32,587 nt of DNA from a virus: the IMG/VR virus record IMGVR_UViG_3300025151_000163, positions 1 through 32,587 of that record. The stretch is one strand, 5' to 3'. Positions 15,601-24,500 of the stretch are shown here, one piece after another. The position numbers were made by a program, and so were the translations under genes. Under the pieces are notes generated by a model. That model had not been told where the DNA came from. It saw only the letters and a list, made by a program, of their open reading frames with translations, and searched no databases. Position 1 is the stretch's first letter. Every line of letters starts with the position of its first letter.

Positions 15601-18600
15601 ACTGTAGATGCCTGAGAGTATCCGTTGGGGAGAGTGGATGTTGGGTCATATGGATTGACCGTGTATGTGGTCGATGGATTATTAAATGGTCCAGTCTTAT
15701 GATTTGGGGTACAAAGTCTGAACTCAAACTCAGTAGAACCAATTGTTCCTCTGATGGTTTCACCTGCTTGGAAAGAACCAGATACATTAGAAACTTCGAG
15801 AAGTTTGGGGATAATGTCAACGCCACCCTGATTATCAAAGAATGGATAGAAGTTAGTAAATGGTTTCAGACCAACTGCTCTAAACTCAATATTTCTAGAG
15901 CGGCAGAATGGATCAAATGTTTCTTCAGCAATAAATGTATTTTCAGATCTGATATCATCTCTCTGAACTGTTCTACCAACTTCTCTAGTAGTTACAGATG
16001 CAGATCCCCCAAGACCTCCACTTCTAACACTAAGGTTAGCAGCAACTTGGTTATTGAAGACCGTAATACCAATGGTATTGCGGATAACATTCTGAGTCTC
16101 TCTTGTATTGATCCAGTTATCAACAGCAGGGTTCAGTCTGATTTCACCAGTATATGCAACAACATGGAAGGGGTTGATGTTGTTTACTTTAGTAGCAAAC
16201 TCCTGTTGAATGTATACAACTTCCTCATATTTCAATGAGAGGAGATTACCAGTTTTTTGAGTATTGGGATCAAGAAGCGCAAAGTTAGAACTATAGTCAA
16301 TCTGAGAAACTGGAAGATCACTTGCAGCAGCAACTTGTAAAGCAGAAGAGTCAAACTCTCTCAGAGGACGAAGTTCTCCAAGATCCTTGTCAATCTCACA
16401 AGGAGAACTAGGATGCATGAAGTCAAAAGACTTGAAGTTATCAACGAAGAATCCAGACTTGAATCTGTTGAGACCCTGAGCATCTCTAATTTGCAGACTC
16501 TCTGCAGTCTTCTCAAGAAGATTCAAACTAGTAACTTCTTCCAAGTTAGTAATTCTGTCTGCAAGATCACCGATGTCACGCATCGTGTATCTACGATTAT
16601 CCTTGAGATATACTCTTGCTTCTTCAGTATCTCTAAGATATGCGGGGAGAAGAATAGTACCAATCTCCATACCCATTCCCTTGTAAGCAGGAGGAACAGG
16701 TTGTCTAGAAGATTTACCTTGCAGAAGATCAAAGTTACCGTCTGGGAGAAGAATCAGTTTATCGATTCTGGGCAGATAGAAATCATAATCAAAAGTCATT
16801 GACTCGTTAGGAGTCAAAATTCTATCTGGTTTGCCAGTAAAGTCTCTTGCAGTATAGAAGAATGGGGATACTGAGGCAGATGCTGGATTATATGTGGAAA
16901 CTCTGGGACGGAAGTCCAATACATCATGTGCTTCAATTCTCCTAGGACCAACCTGAGGGATATCTTTTGTATATCTCTCTTCATCATAACTGTTGACAGT
17001 GAAGACATCACCAGTGTCTCCACTAGGAATATCATATCTGTTGTAGATAATTAAGAGTTGTCTATGAGGAATATATGCTCCTCTGTTTCTTACGATTCTA
17101 GAATAATCATAATATTGATCTCTTTGACCCTTGTCTAAGAGATAGCTGCTGGTGATATCTCTATACTTACCTGGGGTCGCTGCTTGGAGCACAGCAGTTG
17201 TATTTGATTCCTCAAATGTTAGAGGTTCCAGAGTAGCAAATCTATCATTAGTCAAATATACGACATTGATCTGACTATTACCAGAATCAATAGAAACTAC
17301 CTTTGCAATTGCCTTACTAGTTGTTCCAAAAATATTTTCACCAATAATAGCACTCGTAAACACATCATCAGTTGATGTGAATGTCAGTTTATCTAGAATT
17401 GGAGCATTTTTGTCTAGGGATTCGTAGATAGCAACAACATCAATGGCATCTGGTTCATGCAGAGAAATATCCCTATCTTGAACTCTCAAACCATACAGTT
17501 CGCTATGGTTCAGACCATCATTTACGCTAGTTGCGGGGTCACTACCAGATCTCTTATTAGTAGATCTTGTGACAGCAACTTGTTGACAACGCTTGTATTC
17601 TTTTACCTTGTTCTTGATATTTGCCTTAGAAACAGTAACATTTACTTTCATGCCTGTTTGAGAGGCATTCAAACCAGTGATTGTTAATTGACTGGGAGTT
17701 ACTGTTACTTGGTTGTCTTCAATAATTCCAATGGTTCCATCAGAATATTGAACCTGATATCTCTCTTCGTCAAATGCAGCAAAAGATACATCATCAAGAT
17801 TGACAGAAGAAATAGGAATAACTAACTGACCAAGAGCGTTGGTTGACTCGTTAGTTACTTGTGCAGAAAGGAATAAAGTTGATCCAGTAAAATCAACATT
17901 GGATACATTCAGATCAGGAAGGACTGTGATCAGTGAAGCATTTTCTGTAGAAGTATCTTGAGTTCCAAGCGTAATCGGACCACTATATGCTGTAACCGCA
18001 CCATCAAATAAGTTTGTTACTGTTGACATTGCACCAACAGTCATAGACTGAAGGTCATCGGAGATAGAGGTTACGACATTCTGTACCCGAGTTTCTACAT
18101 TATTAATACTTCTTGTATAGCGAATGACATCGCCAGGTTTGAATCTCTGGAAACTATCAATTCTAGGAGCTGTTACGGTAGCACCAGCGCCAGATACAGC
18201 GATATTTACAGTTCCATTACCAAGTCTTGGTGGAATTCTGTCGTTTAATTTTTTGTTTGCAGTGAAACTATCGCCACTTTGCCCAAACGAGAATACATCA
18301 TTAATACCATAGGGAGTAATCTGTTCAATGGTTCTGGAAATATCTTCTGCACCATTAATCAGAATCTTTTCACCAGGACGGAAATTTCCTGAAGTTTGTG
18401 TAACTGAGATAGTGCTAGATCCAGCACCTGCAGAAACAGCAAATGCATTAGCACCACTTTCCTTACCTACAATGTAAGCAGATTCGATGAGTTCAGTAGA
18501 ACTTACATTGTCGTTTAATTTAAGAGTGGTATAAGTCTGGACATCATACAGATAGAGGTCAAACTCTGTTGTAGCATCTTTGTATACTCTATCTCTTAAT

Positions 18601-19925
18601 CCAAAGTTATAAACTTTAGCATCACCAATTTTAGTGCTATTGCCAAATGTTTGTGCTGTGCCTGTAGTGTGCGGACCATTAAACAGATCAATTCTGTTTG
18701 TCAGGGTTGTAATGCCCGAGACATTATTGACGACAAACTTGTTTCCCATCTCAAATGGGAATGCTTTATCTTTTACCTCTTGAGTTTCTCTTGGTTTGAT
18801 GAAGTCAAGTGTGGTAGGACCATCAGTTGTTACATCGTATCCATGAATATATGCTTTACCTGCACTAATCTTCAGACATGCAAGATCCTCGCTAGGTTCA
18901 TTCCCATCAAAAGTAATTTGATCAGAATAGTACTCGCCATTATTACCCTGCCTGTCATTCAGGCACTCGGTTACATTTACTAAGAACTTGTTGACGGTAT
19001 AGTCACCAGATTCATCAAAAGTTCTCTTGGCAAAATAATCTCTAATTTTAGAATATTCAGTTTCTTTCTTAATAGTAAGGACTTCGCCATTACTAATACG
19101 CATGACTTCTACGAAGTCAGTATCATCAAATTCTTCTACTGGTTTCTTATCAAGAACCAGAGAGATCTGAAGTCTGTCAGCGCCAGGAGCAGCAAAATTA
19201 CTAAAACCTTTTGCGTTATCATAGAGAGAGTTGTCGGCTTTTGCAGAGATAGTGCTCTCAACAACTCTAAGACCAACTCTAAAAGATGGTTGCGAGTTGT
19301 ACTGATCCAGAATAATAGTTTGCTTCAGGACCTTTACAAAATTACCCCTAATAAAATAAACTCCATCATCAACAGAAGCAGCAGAACCAATACTGCAGGA
19401 GTTTAAATCAATAGTAGAAGCAAAAGTGCCCCCAGAATTAACAGTTGTACCGCCATATGTAAAAGAATCATCTGCGATTAGAACTTCGCTATCGTCAAAG
19501 AAGTTAAAATCGCCAGTATTGGCAGAGTTGATATACTTTACAAAGAAAGTGTCATAGTCGTTATCAGATTCAGATGCGCTAATGTAATTAATTACCTTAG
19601 CAGTCGTACCTGTAGTTTGACCTCGGATTTGCTTACCAATCAGTTTGTCAGCATAAACTCCAACATCAACACCCAAGTGAGTTGGATTGACTTGAACAGC
19701 GTAGTACTGTCCATCAAATGTTACAGATCCAGGGATGACAATAGATCCCTCTTTGAAGATGTGACTACCAAAAGTCTCTACCTGATTTTGCAGGATAGAT
19801 TGTAGGGTAGAAAGTTCTCTAGCCTGTACAGGAAATCCTGGTTTAAACAGGACGCGATGATACCCCTTATCCGAATCAAAATCGTCGTAATAAGGGCTGA
19901 CATTTAGGTTAGTCTGTTGTGGCAT
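12609..19925 (-). CDS. Giant DUF4815-type baseplate/tail structural protein
   Basis: A 2,438-residue protein. The N-terminus (MPQQTNLNVSPYYDDFDSDK, FKPGFPVQARELSTLQSILQ, FGSHIFKEGS) is the DUF4815 pattern of large phage tail proteins. A middle part holds RRIEAHDVLDFRPRVS (about residue 1000) and a coiled coil around 1112-1146 (MRDIGDLADRITNLEEVTSL). At about 1579-1587 is a run of nine prolines, then a basic segment and an R7-A-R3 run (1611-1621) that leads straight into DPLAQTIV, the usual start of a later conserved domain. GxGY motifs occur near 1865-1925. It follows gp8 after four bases and lies where T4 has gp9-gp12, so a baseplate or fibre-attachment role is likely. Equivalence to gp10 cannot be shown by eye. 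Confidence 0.85.
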   Translation of the reverse strand: MPQQTNLNVSPYYDDFDSDKGYHRVLFKPGFPVQARELSTLQSILQNQVETFGSHIFKEGSIVIPGSVTFDGQYYAVQVNPTHLGVDVGVYADKLIGKQIRGQTTGTTAKVINYISASESDNDYDTFFVKYINSANTGDFNFFDDSEVLIADDSFTYGGTTVNSGGTFASTIDLNSCSIGSAASVDDGVYFIRGNFVKVLKQTIILDQYNSQPSFRVGLRVVESTISAKADNSLYDNAKGFSNFAAPGADRLQISLVLDKKPVEEFDDTDFVEVMRISNGEVLTIKKETEYSKIRDYFAKRTFDESGDYTVNKFLVNVTECLNDRQGNNGEYYSDQITFDGNEPSEDLACLKISAGKAYIHGYDVTTDGPTTLDFIKPRETQEVKDKAFPFEMGNKFVVNNVSGITTLTNRIDLFNGPHTTGTAQTFGNSTKIGDAKVYNFGLRDRVYKDATTEFDLYLYDVQTYTTLKLNDNVSSTELIESAYIVGKESGANAFAVSAGAGSSTISVTQTSGNFRPGEKILINGAEDISRTIEQITPYGINDVFSFGQSGDSFTANKKLNDRIPPRLGNGTVNIAVSGAGATVTAPRIDSFQRFKPGDVIRYTRSINNVETRVQNVVTSISDDLQSMTVGAMSTVTNLFDGAVTAYSGPITLGTQDTSTENASLITVLPDLNVSNVDFTGSTLFLSAQVTNESTNALGQLVIPISSVNLDDVSFAAFDEERYQVQYSDGTIGIIEDNQVTVTPSQLTITGLNASQTGMKVNVTVSKANIKNKVKEYKRCQQVAVTRSTNKRSGSDPATSVNDGLNHSELYGLRVQDRDISLHEPDAIDVVAIYESLDKNAPILDKLTFTSTDDVFTSAIIGENIFGTTSKAIAKVVSIDSGNSQINVVYLTNDRFATLEPLTFEESNTTAVLQAATPGKYRDITSSYLLDKGQRDQYYDYSRIVRNRGAYIPHRQLLIIYNRYDIPSGDTGDVFTVNSYDEERYTKDIPQVGPRRIEAHDVLDFRPRVSTYNPASASVSPFFYTARDFTGKPDRILTPNESMTFDYDFYLPRIDKLILLPDGNFDLLQGKSSRQPVPPAYKGMGMEIGTILLPAYLRDTEEARVYLKDNRRYTMRDIGDLADRITNLEEVTSLNLLEKTAESLQIRDAQGLNRFKSGFFVDNFKSFDFMHPSSPCEIDKDLGELRPLREFDSSALQVAAASDLPVSQIDYSSNFALLDPNTQKTGNLLSLKYEEVVYIQQEFATKVNNINPFHVVAYTGEIRLNPAVDNWINTRETQNVIRNTIGITVFNNQVAANLSVRSGGLGGSASVTTREVGRTVQRDDIRSENTFIAEETFDPFCRSRNIEFRAVGLKPFTNFYPFFDNQGGVDIIPKLLEVSNVSGSFQAGETIRGTIGSTEFEFRLCTPNHKTGPFNNPSTTYTVNPYDPTSTLPNGYSQASTVLNIDTVALAAQAQGAFFGFAPTGMVLRGLTSGAQATVAGVRLVSDDFGDVTGAVFLRDPNATPTPAVRIRSGNRDFRLTSSQTNENPLPGSTLISTATGRYLATGTTRVVQTDIRITTLETTTITNLSTIDLVVSVPPPPPPPPPVVINNTRVINRTRTVVRNVTRVVRRRRRRRARRRDPLAQTIVTGPEGAWITSLDIFFAKKNSGTTPMRVEVRTVELGTPTLFLIDRAAQATVRPADITTSTDGSVATNVKFETPFYLDPDTSYAIVLLSDSDEYEVFCGQMGQKALNQQSLPSAQGKIYSQQFAMGSLFKSQNGATWTPSQFEDLTFKLYRAKYTSDLGLLTFFNPPVEPNNGILPPLAFDPITAIPKKAKLGITTTSTAGLIGTVFAPGRKISQSTETYRYGHIEDKGGPVLGTPGIETGGSNYGTPTNPVGTFNISGDGSGLTLTATVGMGISAITAVSIASSGRGYKVGDVVGIVTADCGGSGSGVRIGINSLGGIDTLFLTDVQAEEFDTTTGTDVTYHHALGSVIDTGLDVTSYDATGSIYTGEYFRVDHRNHGMHSNLNKVIIADAVSDVVPTELSVDLASNETSVSIAATEQFNEFEGALVSAANTGYAFVGSEIISYTSVGVSSLGGVVRGVDGTKALNHLQNDVISKYEYAGVSLRRINAEHDVSPLLRGIDNYYLQIDRGSTRGSDDTTNNIPQVSFKEEAAGGGQNVHASRNIQFDAVRPLLDADTFGPNDFLSLQMRSVTGTSPDGTETSFIDAGFEDLTFDRINQLETTRVLGSRVNESNRLGSLPRNKSFTFTVELANSGDEFNSPTVFLEGANALFYENRLNQPIADYRIDPRVKSRFNDPHASYYMSNPIYIKNPATSLKVVFDARRPIECDFRVLYSILKTDSSEVTPDFELFPGYFNLRDTDGDGIGDEVIDPKENDGRSDSFVAADETQYREYTYSIDDLPSFNGFQIKIVFTGTNQAKYPVLKNLRAIAVA
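15063..15191 (-). other. Nine-proline run and arginine-rich run
   Basis: Codons at 15165-15191 give nine consecutive prolines with mixed codons (CCC, CCT, CCG, CCA). Codons at 15063-15095 give seven Arg, Ala and three Arg with mixed AGA/CGN/AGG codons. Between them is a basic Asn/Thr/Val/Arg segment (NTRVINRTRTVVRNVTRVV). The mixed codons argue against slippage of a simple DNA repeat. Confidence 0.95.
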
Positions 19926-19929
19926 CTTC

Positions 19930-21504
19930 TTAGAATTCTAAAACGATTTTGATGTCTTCTTTTTGACGCTCATTCCTTGTAATAGAAGGTCTATTGTCAA
20001 GGTAGATAATCTCACCAGTCCTTTTATTTATTTCGGGACCAGCAAGTCCATTTGTAAACTGTACACCTAGGTCAACGACTTTACCCGCAGGTGTCGTAGT
20101 AGAGATGCCAGAGAAACCAGAGTCAATATTGACGCTAAAACCACTAGGTCCAGTTACGGCATTACCAGCAGAATCAAACTCGATGAGTTTGGCGTCTCCC
20201 CCTACACCGATACTATCAGTGGCATCATAGAAAACGGGGTTTAGGTAGAGGTTTCTATCTTGGAAATATTTTACGACTCTGGTGCTAATATCATAAGATG
20301 CAACATATCCCTTTGCTGTTCCAACACCAGTGATATTTTGTTCAATCTTACTACCAATGGCAAGAGACTGACTTGTGTCTCCAGAGAATTTAATAGACTT
20401 AGTAGCAGAAAATTCAGATGTATTCAAAACTGCAGTAGATCCTGCACCAGCAGTGATTGGGTTCTTAAGAACACCAATTTGAGCAAATGTAGTGTCAGAA
20501 ATAAAGTCGTAAGAAGAACTATCAAATCTAGAATAAATTAGAACTTTATCAGTTCCGAGTTCTTTATAGAGATCGAAACCATGACCTCTCGATGGTGGAA
20601 TAATTGGAGTTAGTTTTGCAAACTTGGTAGCAGCACCATTAATAGAAGAAAGATCAACTCTACCAAAACTATAACCCTGACCACCAGCAGTTACAGTTGC
20701 AGAAATAATCTGTCCATTTGTATTAGTTTGGATCTGTACCTTTCCGCCTACACCGTCACCAAGAATATCAACCTCCACAGGACTAGAGAGGAATGAATAT
20801 CCTTCTCCTTGTTCATCAATAGAGACGACTTTAATTTGATTGTTATTTACTGTAGAATCGCCATTATCTCTAACAACCTTAATCTCATTATCAGTCGATG
20901 ATCCCCACGAGTTGGGAACTGCTACATATTCGGTTGAGTCGAATTTGACGATATCAGCGGGAGGAACAGTAAAGAGGTATTTCCATAGATAACCGTCACC
21001 ACTCGTCCCAGCAGCGGATGGTTCCAGATCAGTAAATTGTGGTTCATCGAGAGATGCGTTTGCTGTCGATGTAATACCAGCAGAACCGTTATTGATACAG
21101 ATGTAGACTCTGAAATCTGAGTTCATCACATAGTAGTTTGCTGAATACAATCTACTAGAGTTTGATACCAGAGATCTATTGTTGGTATCATAATCTTGAC
21201 GGTACATATCATAAGATGTACCCTTGGTCCACTGAACTTTACGGATCAGTCTCCTAACATCACCAGGCAATACTTTCCGCCCGAAAAGCATCGTGTCATA
21301 TACATGATTGATATAAGTGATATTATCAATCGGAGATGGTGGTTGAACCGTGGTACTATTCCAGGTACTAGTTCGTCCGTAACCCGTGATAGTCGGGTTA
21401 GCGAGACTCAAAAAAGTGAAGTACGAATTAGTACCGTCAATTACAGAGTCAACAAAATTATTTGCATTAATAACCCTAAATTGGTCGGTGATAATGGCTG
21501 CCAT
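19930..21504 (-). CDS. gp8: Baseplate wedge protein gp8
   Basis: A 524-residue protein against 334 for T4 gp8. It shares the T4 gp8 landmarks: an N-terminal FTFLSLANPTITGYGRTSTW region, SGDGYLWKYLFTVPP (168-182; T4 has PGDGYVWEYLFEIPP), TEYVAVPNSW (191-200), and a C-terminal TGEIIYLDNRP (about 496-506; T4 SGEMIYMENRP) ending in a beta strand. gp8 dimers bridge gp7, gp6 and gp10 in the baseplate wedge. The extra length lies between about 205 and 490 and includes two GxGY units (EQGEGYSFLSSP, TAGGQGYSFGRV). The gene has a perfect TATAAATA 33 bases before its ATG. There is no strong Shine-Dalgarno sequence. Confidence 0.9.
   Translation of the reverse strand: MAAIITDQFRVINANNFVDSVIDGTNSYFTFLSLANPTITGYGRTSTWNSTTVQPPSPIDNITYINHVYDTMLFGRKVLPGDVRRLIRKVQWTKGTSYDMYRQDYDTNNRSLVSNSSRLYSANYYVMNSDFRVYICINNGSAGITSTANASLDEPQFTDLEPSAAGTSGDGYLWKYLFTVPPADIVKFDSTEYVAVPNSWGSSTDNEIKVVRDNGDSTVNNNQIKVVSIDEQGEGYSFLSSPVEVDILGDGVGGKVQIQTNTNGQIISATVTAGGQGYSFGRVDLSSINGAATKFAKLTPIIPPSRGHGFDLYKELGTDKVLIYSRFDSSSYDFISDTTFAQIGVLKNPITAGAGSTAVLNTSEFSATKSIKFSGDTSQSLAIGSKIEQNITGVGTAKGYVASYDISTRVVKYFQDRNLYLNPVFYDATDSIGVGGDAKLIEFDSAGNAVTGPSGFSVNIDSGFSGISTTTPAGKVVDLGVQFTNGLAGPEINKRTGEIIYLDNRPSITRNERQKEDIKIVLEF
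20025..20032 (-). promoter_or_regulatory. Possible late promoter AATAAATA upstream of the 2,438-residue gene
   Basis: A perfect NATAAATA match on the minus strand near the 3' end of gp8, about 100 bases before the next ATG. The spacing is longer than for the other candidates, and the position inside coding sequence weakens the case. Confidence 0.3.
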
Positions 21505-21537
21505 TATTATGAACGGGCGGAGGGTCTAACTTTTTTG

Positions 21538-21545
21538 TATTTATA
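21538..21545 (-). promoter_or_regulatory. Late promoter TATAAATA before gp8
   Basis: The minus strand reads TATAAATA, the full T4 late promoter consensus, overlapping the stop codon of the gp7-like gene and ending 33 bases before the gp8 ATG. This is the best promoter candidate in the window and would drive gp8 and all genes downstream of it. Confidence 0.6.
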
Positions 21546-24500
21546 ACAGCTTCGGAAGACCCCCAGTACCTCTGAGACCAACGCCACGCCTTTGGACAAT
21601 TGGATAGTTGTCCAATTCGGGGTTAAAGTCGAGACCCTTGAGATTTGCATATACTGGATTTGCAGCATCTCTAGTAAGTCCATTAAACTTACCCCAAGTG
21701 AAGTGAGCGTAAGGCAGAGCAGTGGAACCAACACCAACGAAATCACTTACATCTGTGTAAGATGCAATATTTGCAGTAATGATGCCAAGACGACTTCCCG
21801 TTCCAGGGACAAAAGAGATACCATGAACATAGTAAATGTTATCTCCGTTATAGGTGCTGATTGCAACTACATCCGTGTCATGTGTATCAATACTTGTTAC
21901 TGCAACACCAGCAGTGTTGATTCCAGTACCATATAGTTTGAACGGTTGACCAGTTTGAAGTCCAGTAGGATCGTTACCATTATTTACATAGTCCTGAACA
22001 TCAAATTGAATTTGAAGTGCAAGGTCCGTACCAATACCAGCAACTGTGCTAATACCAGTTACGACACCAATGTAACCCTGAACATTAGCGACTAGAGGTT
22101 CAATTCCAGTCATGTTTTCATAGTTAATTCCATAGACTGCAGTTGTTCCGAATCCAACCTCAGCAATGTAAGCAAGACTGAATGAACCAGCAAGAAGACC
22201 GTCAGTATCTAAGAATAATGCTGTAGAGTCAACATATACAAAGGCATCAGATGTACTGACAACACCAATGACATTTGCAATTGGTGGGATTACTGCTTCG
22301 AGAGAATCTCTTGCTTTGGATACAAGAGCACCATCAACCAGAATATCTTTTTTCTGTTTGATCCAGTTAACAGGTTTGTAGTTATCATTACTAATACCTA
22401 CACCCTGATAGAAAGCAGTTTCGACAGTCGCGGCACTATCAATTCTCTTAACGATACGATCTTCATCCTGAGCAAAGTTTGGACTTGACTGAGGAACTGC
22501 ATTAAGTTCAATTTCAGTGCTCTTCTCTAACTTGAGATTATCGCCAATTTTGACAACTTCATTAACATCAAACAAGAAACTATCTTGTCCGATAGATCCT
22601 CTATAGAAGAAGATAACGACATTATCATTAATTGTCGGTGCTGTAGTAAATTCAATTACGGAACCACCATCAAACGAATAGTGAACTCCAGGTTCTTGAA
22701 TAACACCATTAATAAAGATAAGAAGAACAGCAGATAGATCAATCTCTTTGGAGTCTTGATCATTTCTATCGATCTCAAAACTGACAATTGATCTTTGATA
22801 TTCAAGAATGAATCTCTTCTGGTTACCGTTCTGATATCTCTTGATGTTATCAAGATAGTCAATATTACCAAACTGCCAAGATGCTACTTGGTCAGTAAAT
22901 ACATCAATGACTTCCATCTCAAATTGTGAGAAGTCATCTCCAGCAGAAGGATCTGTGGATAGACCAGTTACTGTAAATTTATCACCACGCTTGAATCCAT
23001 ACCCCTTCTTAGAAAGTTCAAACTCAGCAACTTCAAAGTAAGTAGAACCGATGCCTGTAGCAGTAGATACACCAGCGATTTGAACCGTGACAGAACAACC
23101 AACACCTGTTACGGTAGTGGCACCAAGACCAATTCTAGATACGCCTACAATCGGAAGGTTCTCGCCATTGGGTTCTGGTGGGAGAGCGTGTGGGTTTACA
23201 TAACCAACACCACCATCGTTGATGGTAAAGACAAGACTACCACCTGCACCAACAACTGCAGAGACATCTGCTCCAGTACCAGCACCACCGCCAGGACCAA
23301 CAAATACTGTTACTGTATTCGTAGTTACCTCAGTGATAGTGGTAAGAATACCAGCAACAGGGTCAGTTGCTCTAGGATAGAGATTTTCACTTAAGAAGTT
23401 ATCACTATCGCAAGTAAATCCGATAGAACCAGTGTCAATACCAAGAGTATTGCTGGTTGTAAGACCATGACCATTAATCGTCAAAGTCAGTTGACCAGTG
23501 GTGGAGATGTAACTACCGCCAGTCGCAGTATATGTTGTGCCAGTATTATCAAAGATGGAATTGATACCAGCAGATGCAAATCTATGCTCAAATGCCACAT
23601 CAGTAATTGCAATACCAATTGTTCCAAGATTGGTATTGTAACCAGAACCAAATGTCAGTGGGAAGAATTGTGCAGCAGTACCACCACTCACATAAGTGTG
23701 AGGAATAGTAGATGCACCGACTTGTACCTTGAATGTTCTCGCAGATGTAATACCAACGACAGAGAACGGATCATCATGATCTGGGAATGTTGTAGTGGTA
23801 ATACCCTGATAGTTCAGAGTCCTGATAGCATCCGTAGCAGCACTAACAAAAGTGTGTGGAGATGTACCTGTACCACCAGTTCCAACATTAACTTTAAATG
23901 AATTTGCAGTTACACCAGAAATGGTAAGATACTGGTTGTATGCAGGATCAGTTACACGGGGATAGGTATGATTGCCAGGACCCTGTGTACATGTAAATGT
24001 AATGCTGTTCGCTTCAATAGAAATTGCATCACCATTTACTAATCCATGAGGACTTGCAAACGAGATAGTAGAAATGCCAGTAGAAGGATCATAAGTAAAT
24101 CCATTGGGAGTTCCAACAGGATTCTTAGGACAGGTAAATTCAAGACCAACCAACTTGACTTGATCCTCAAGCACAAGAGTGTGGTTGTCAACGGTAGAGA
24201 CTGTCATAATGCCAGTCTTTCTATCATAGGCAGCATCTTCAATATTAACGAATATGCCTGTAGTAGATGCGCCAACAATCTCAGTGATTGTTCCTGCAGT
24301 GTTTACATTGACTTTGACTGCTGCACCATTAAAGGGAGCATAACCTCTACCAGGAGTAGATGCAATAGAAACAATGATGCCGCCTCTTGGCAATTGGTTC
24401 TGGTTAATATCATCTGGATCAATAATTAGATCCGTAAATCCGACTGATGTAATACCAGTAAACTGAACACTAGCAGCAGTAGAAACAGGATCTTCAATGA

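Noticed and set aside
12609-19925. Calling the 2,438-residue gene gp10
   Set aside because: Synteny allows gp9, gp10 or a fusion; the recognised N-terminal pattern is DUF4815, and no T4 gp10 motif could be matched.
21505-21540. Terminator between the gp7-like gene and gp8
   Set aside because: The minus strand here has a run of A rather than T after the C-rich stretch, and no stable stem-loop is present; a promoter, not a terminator, is seen.
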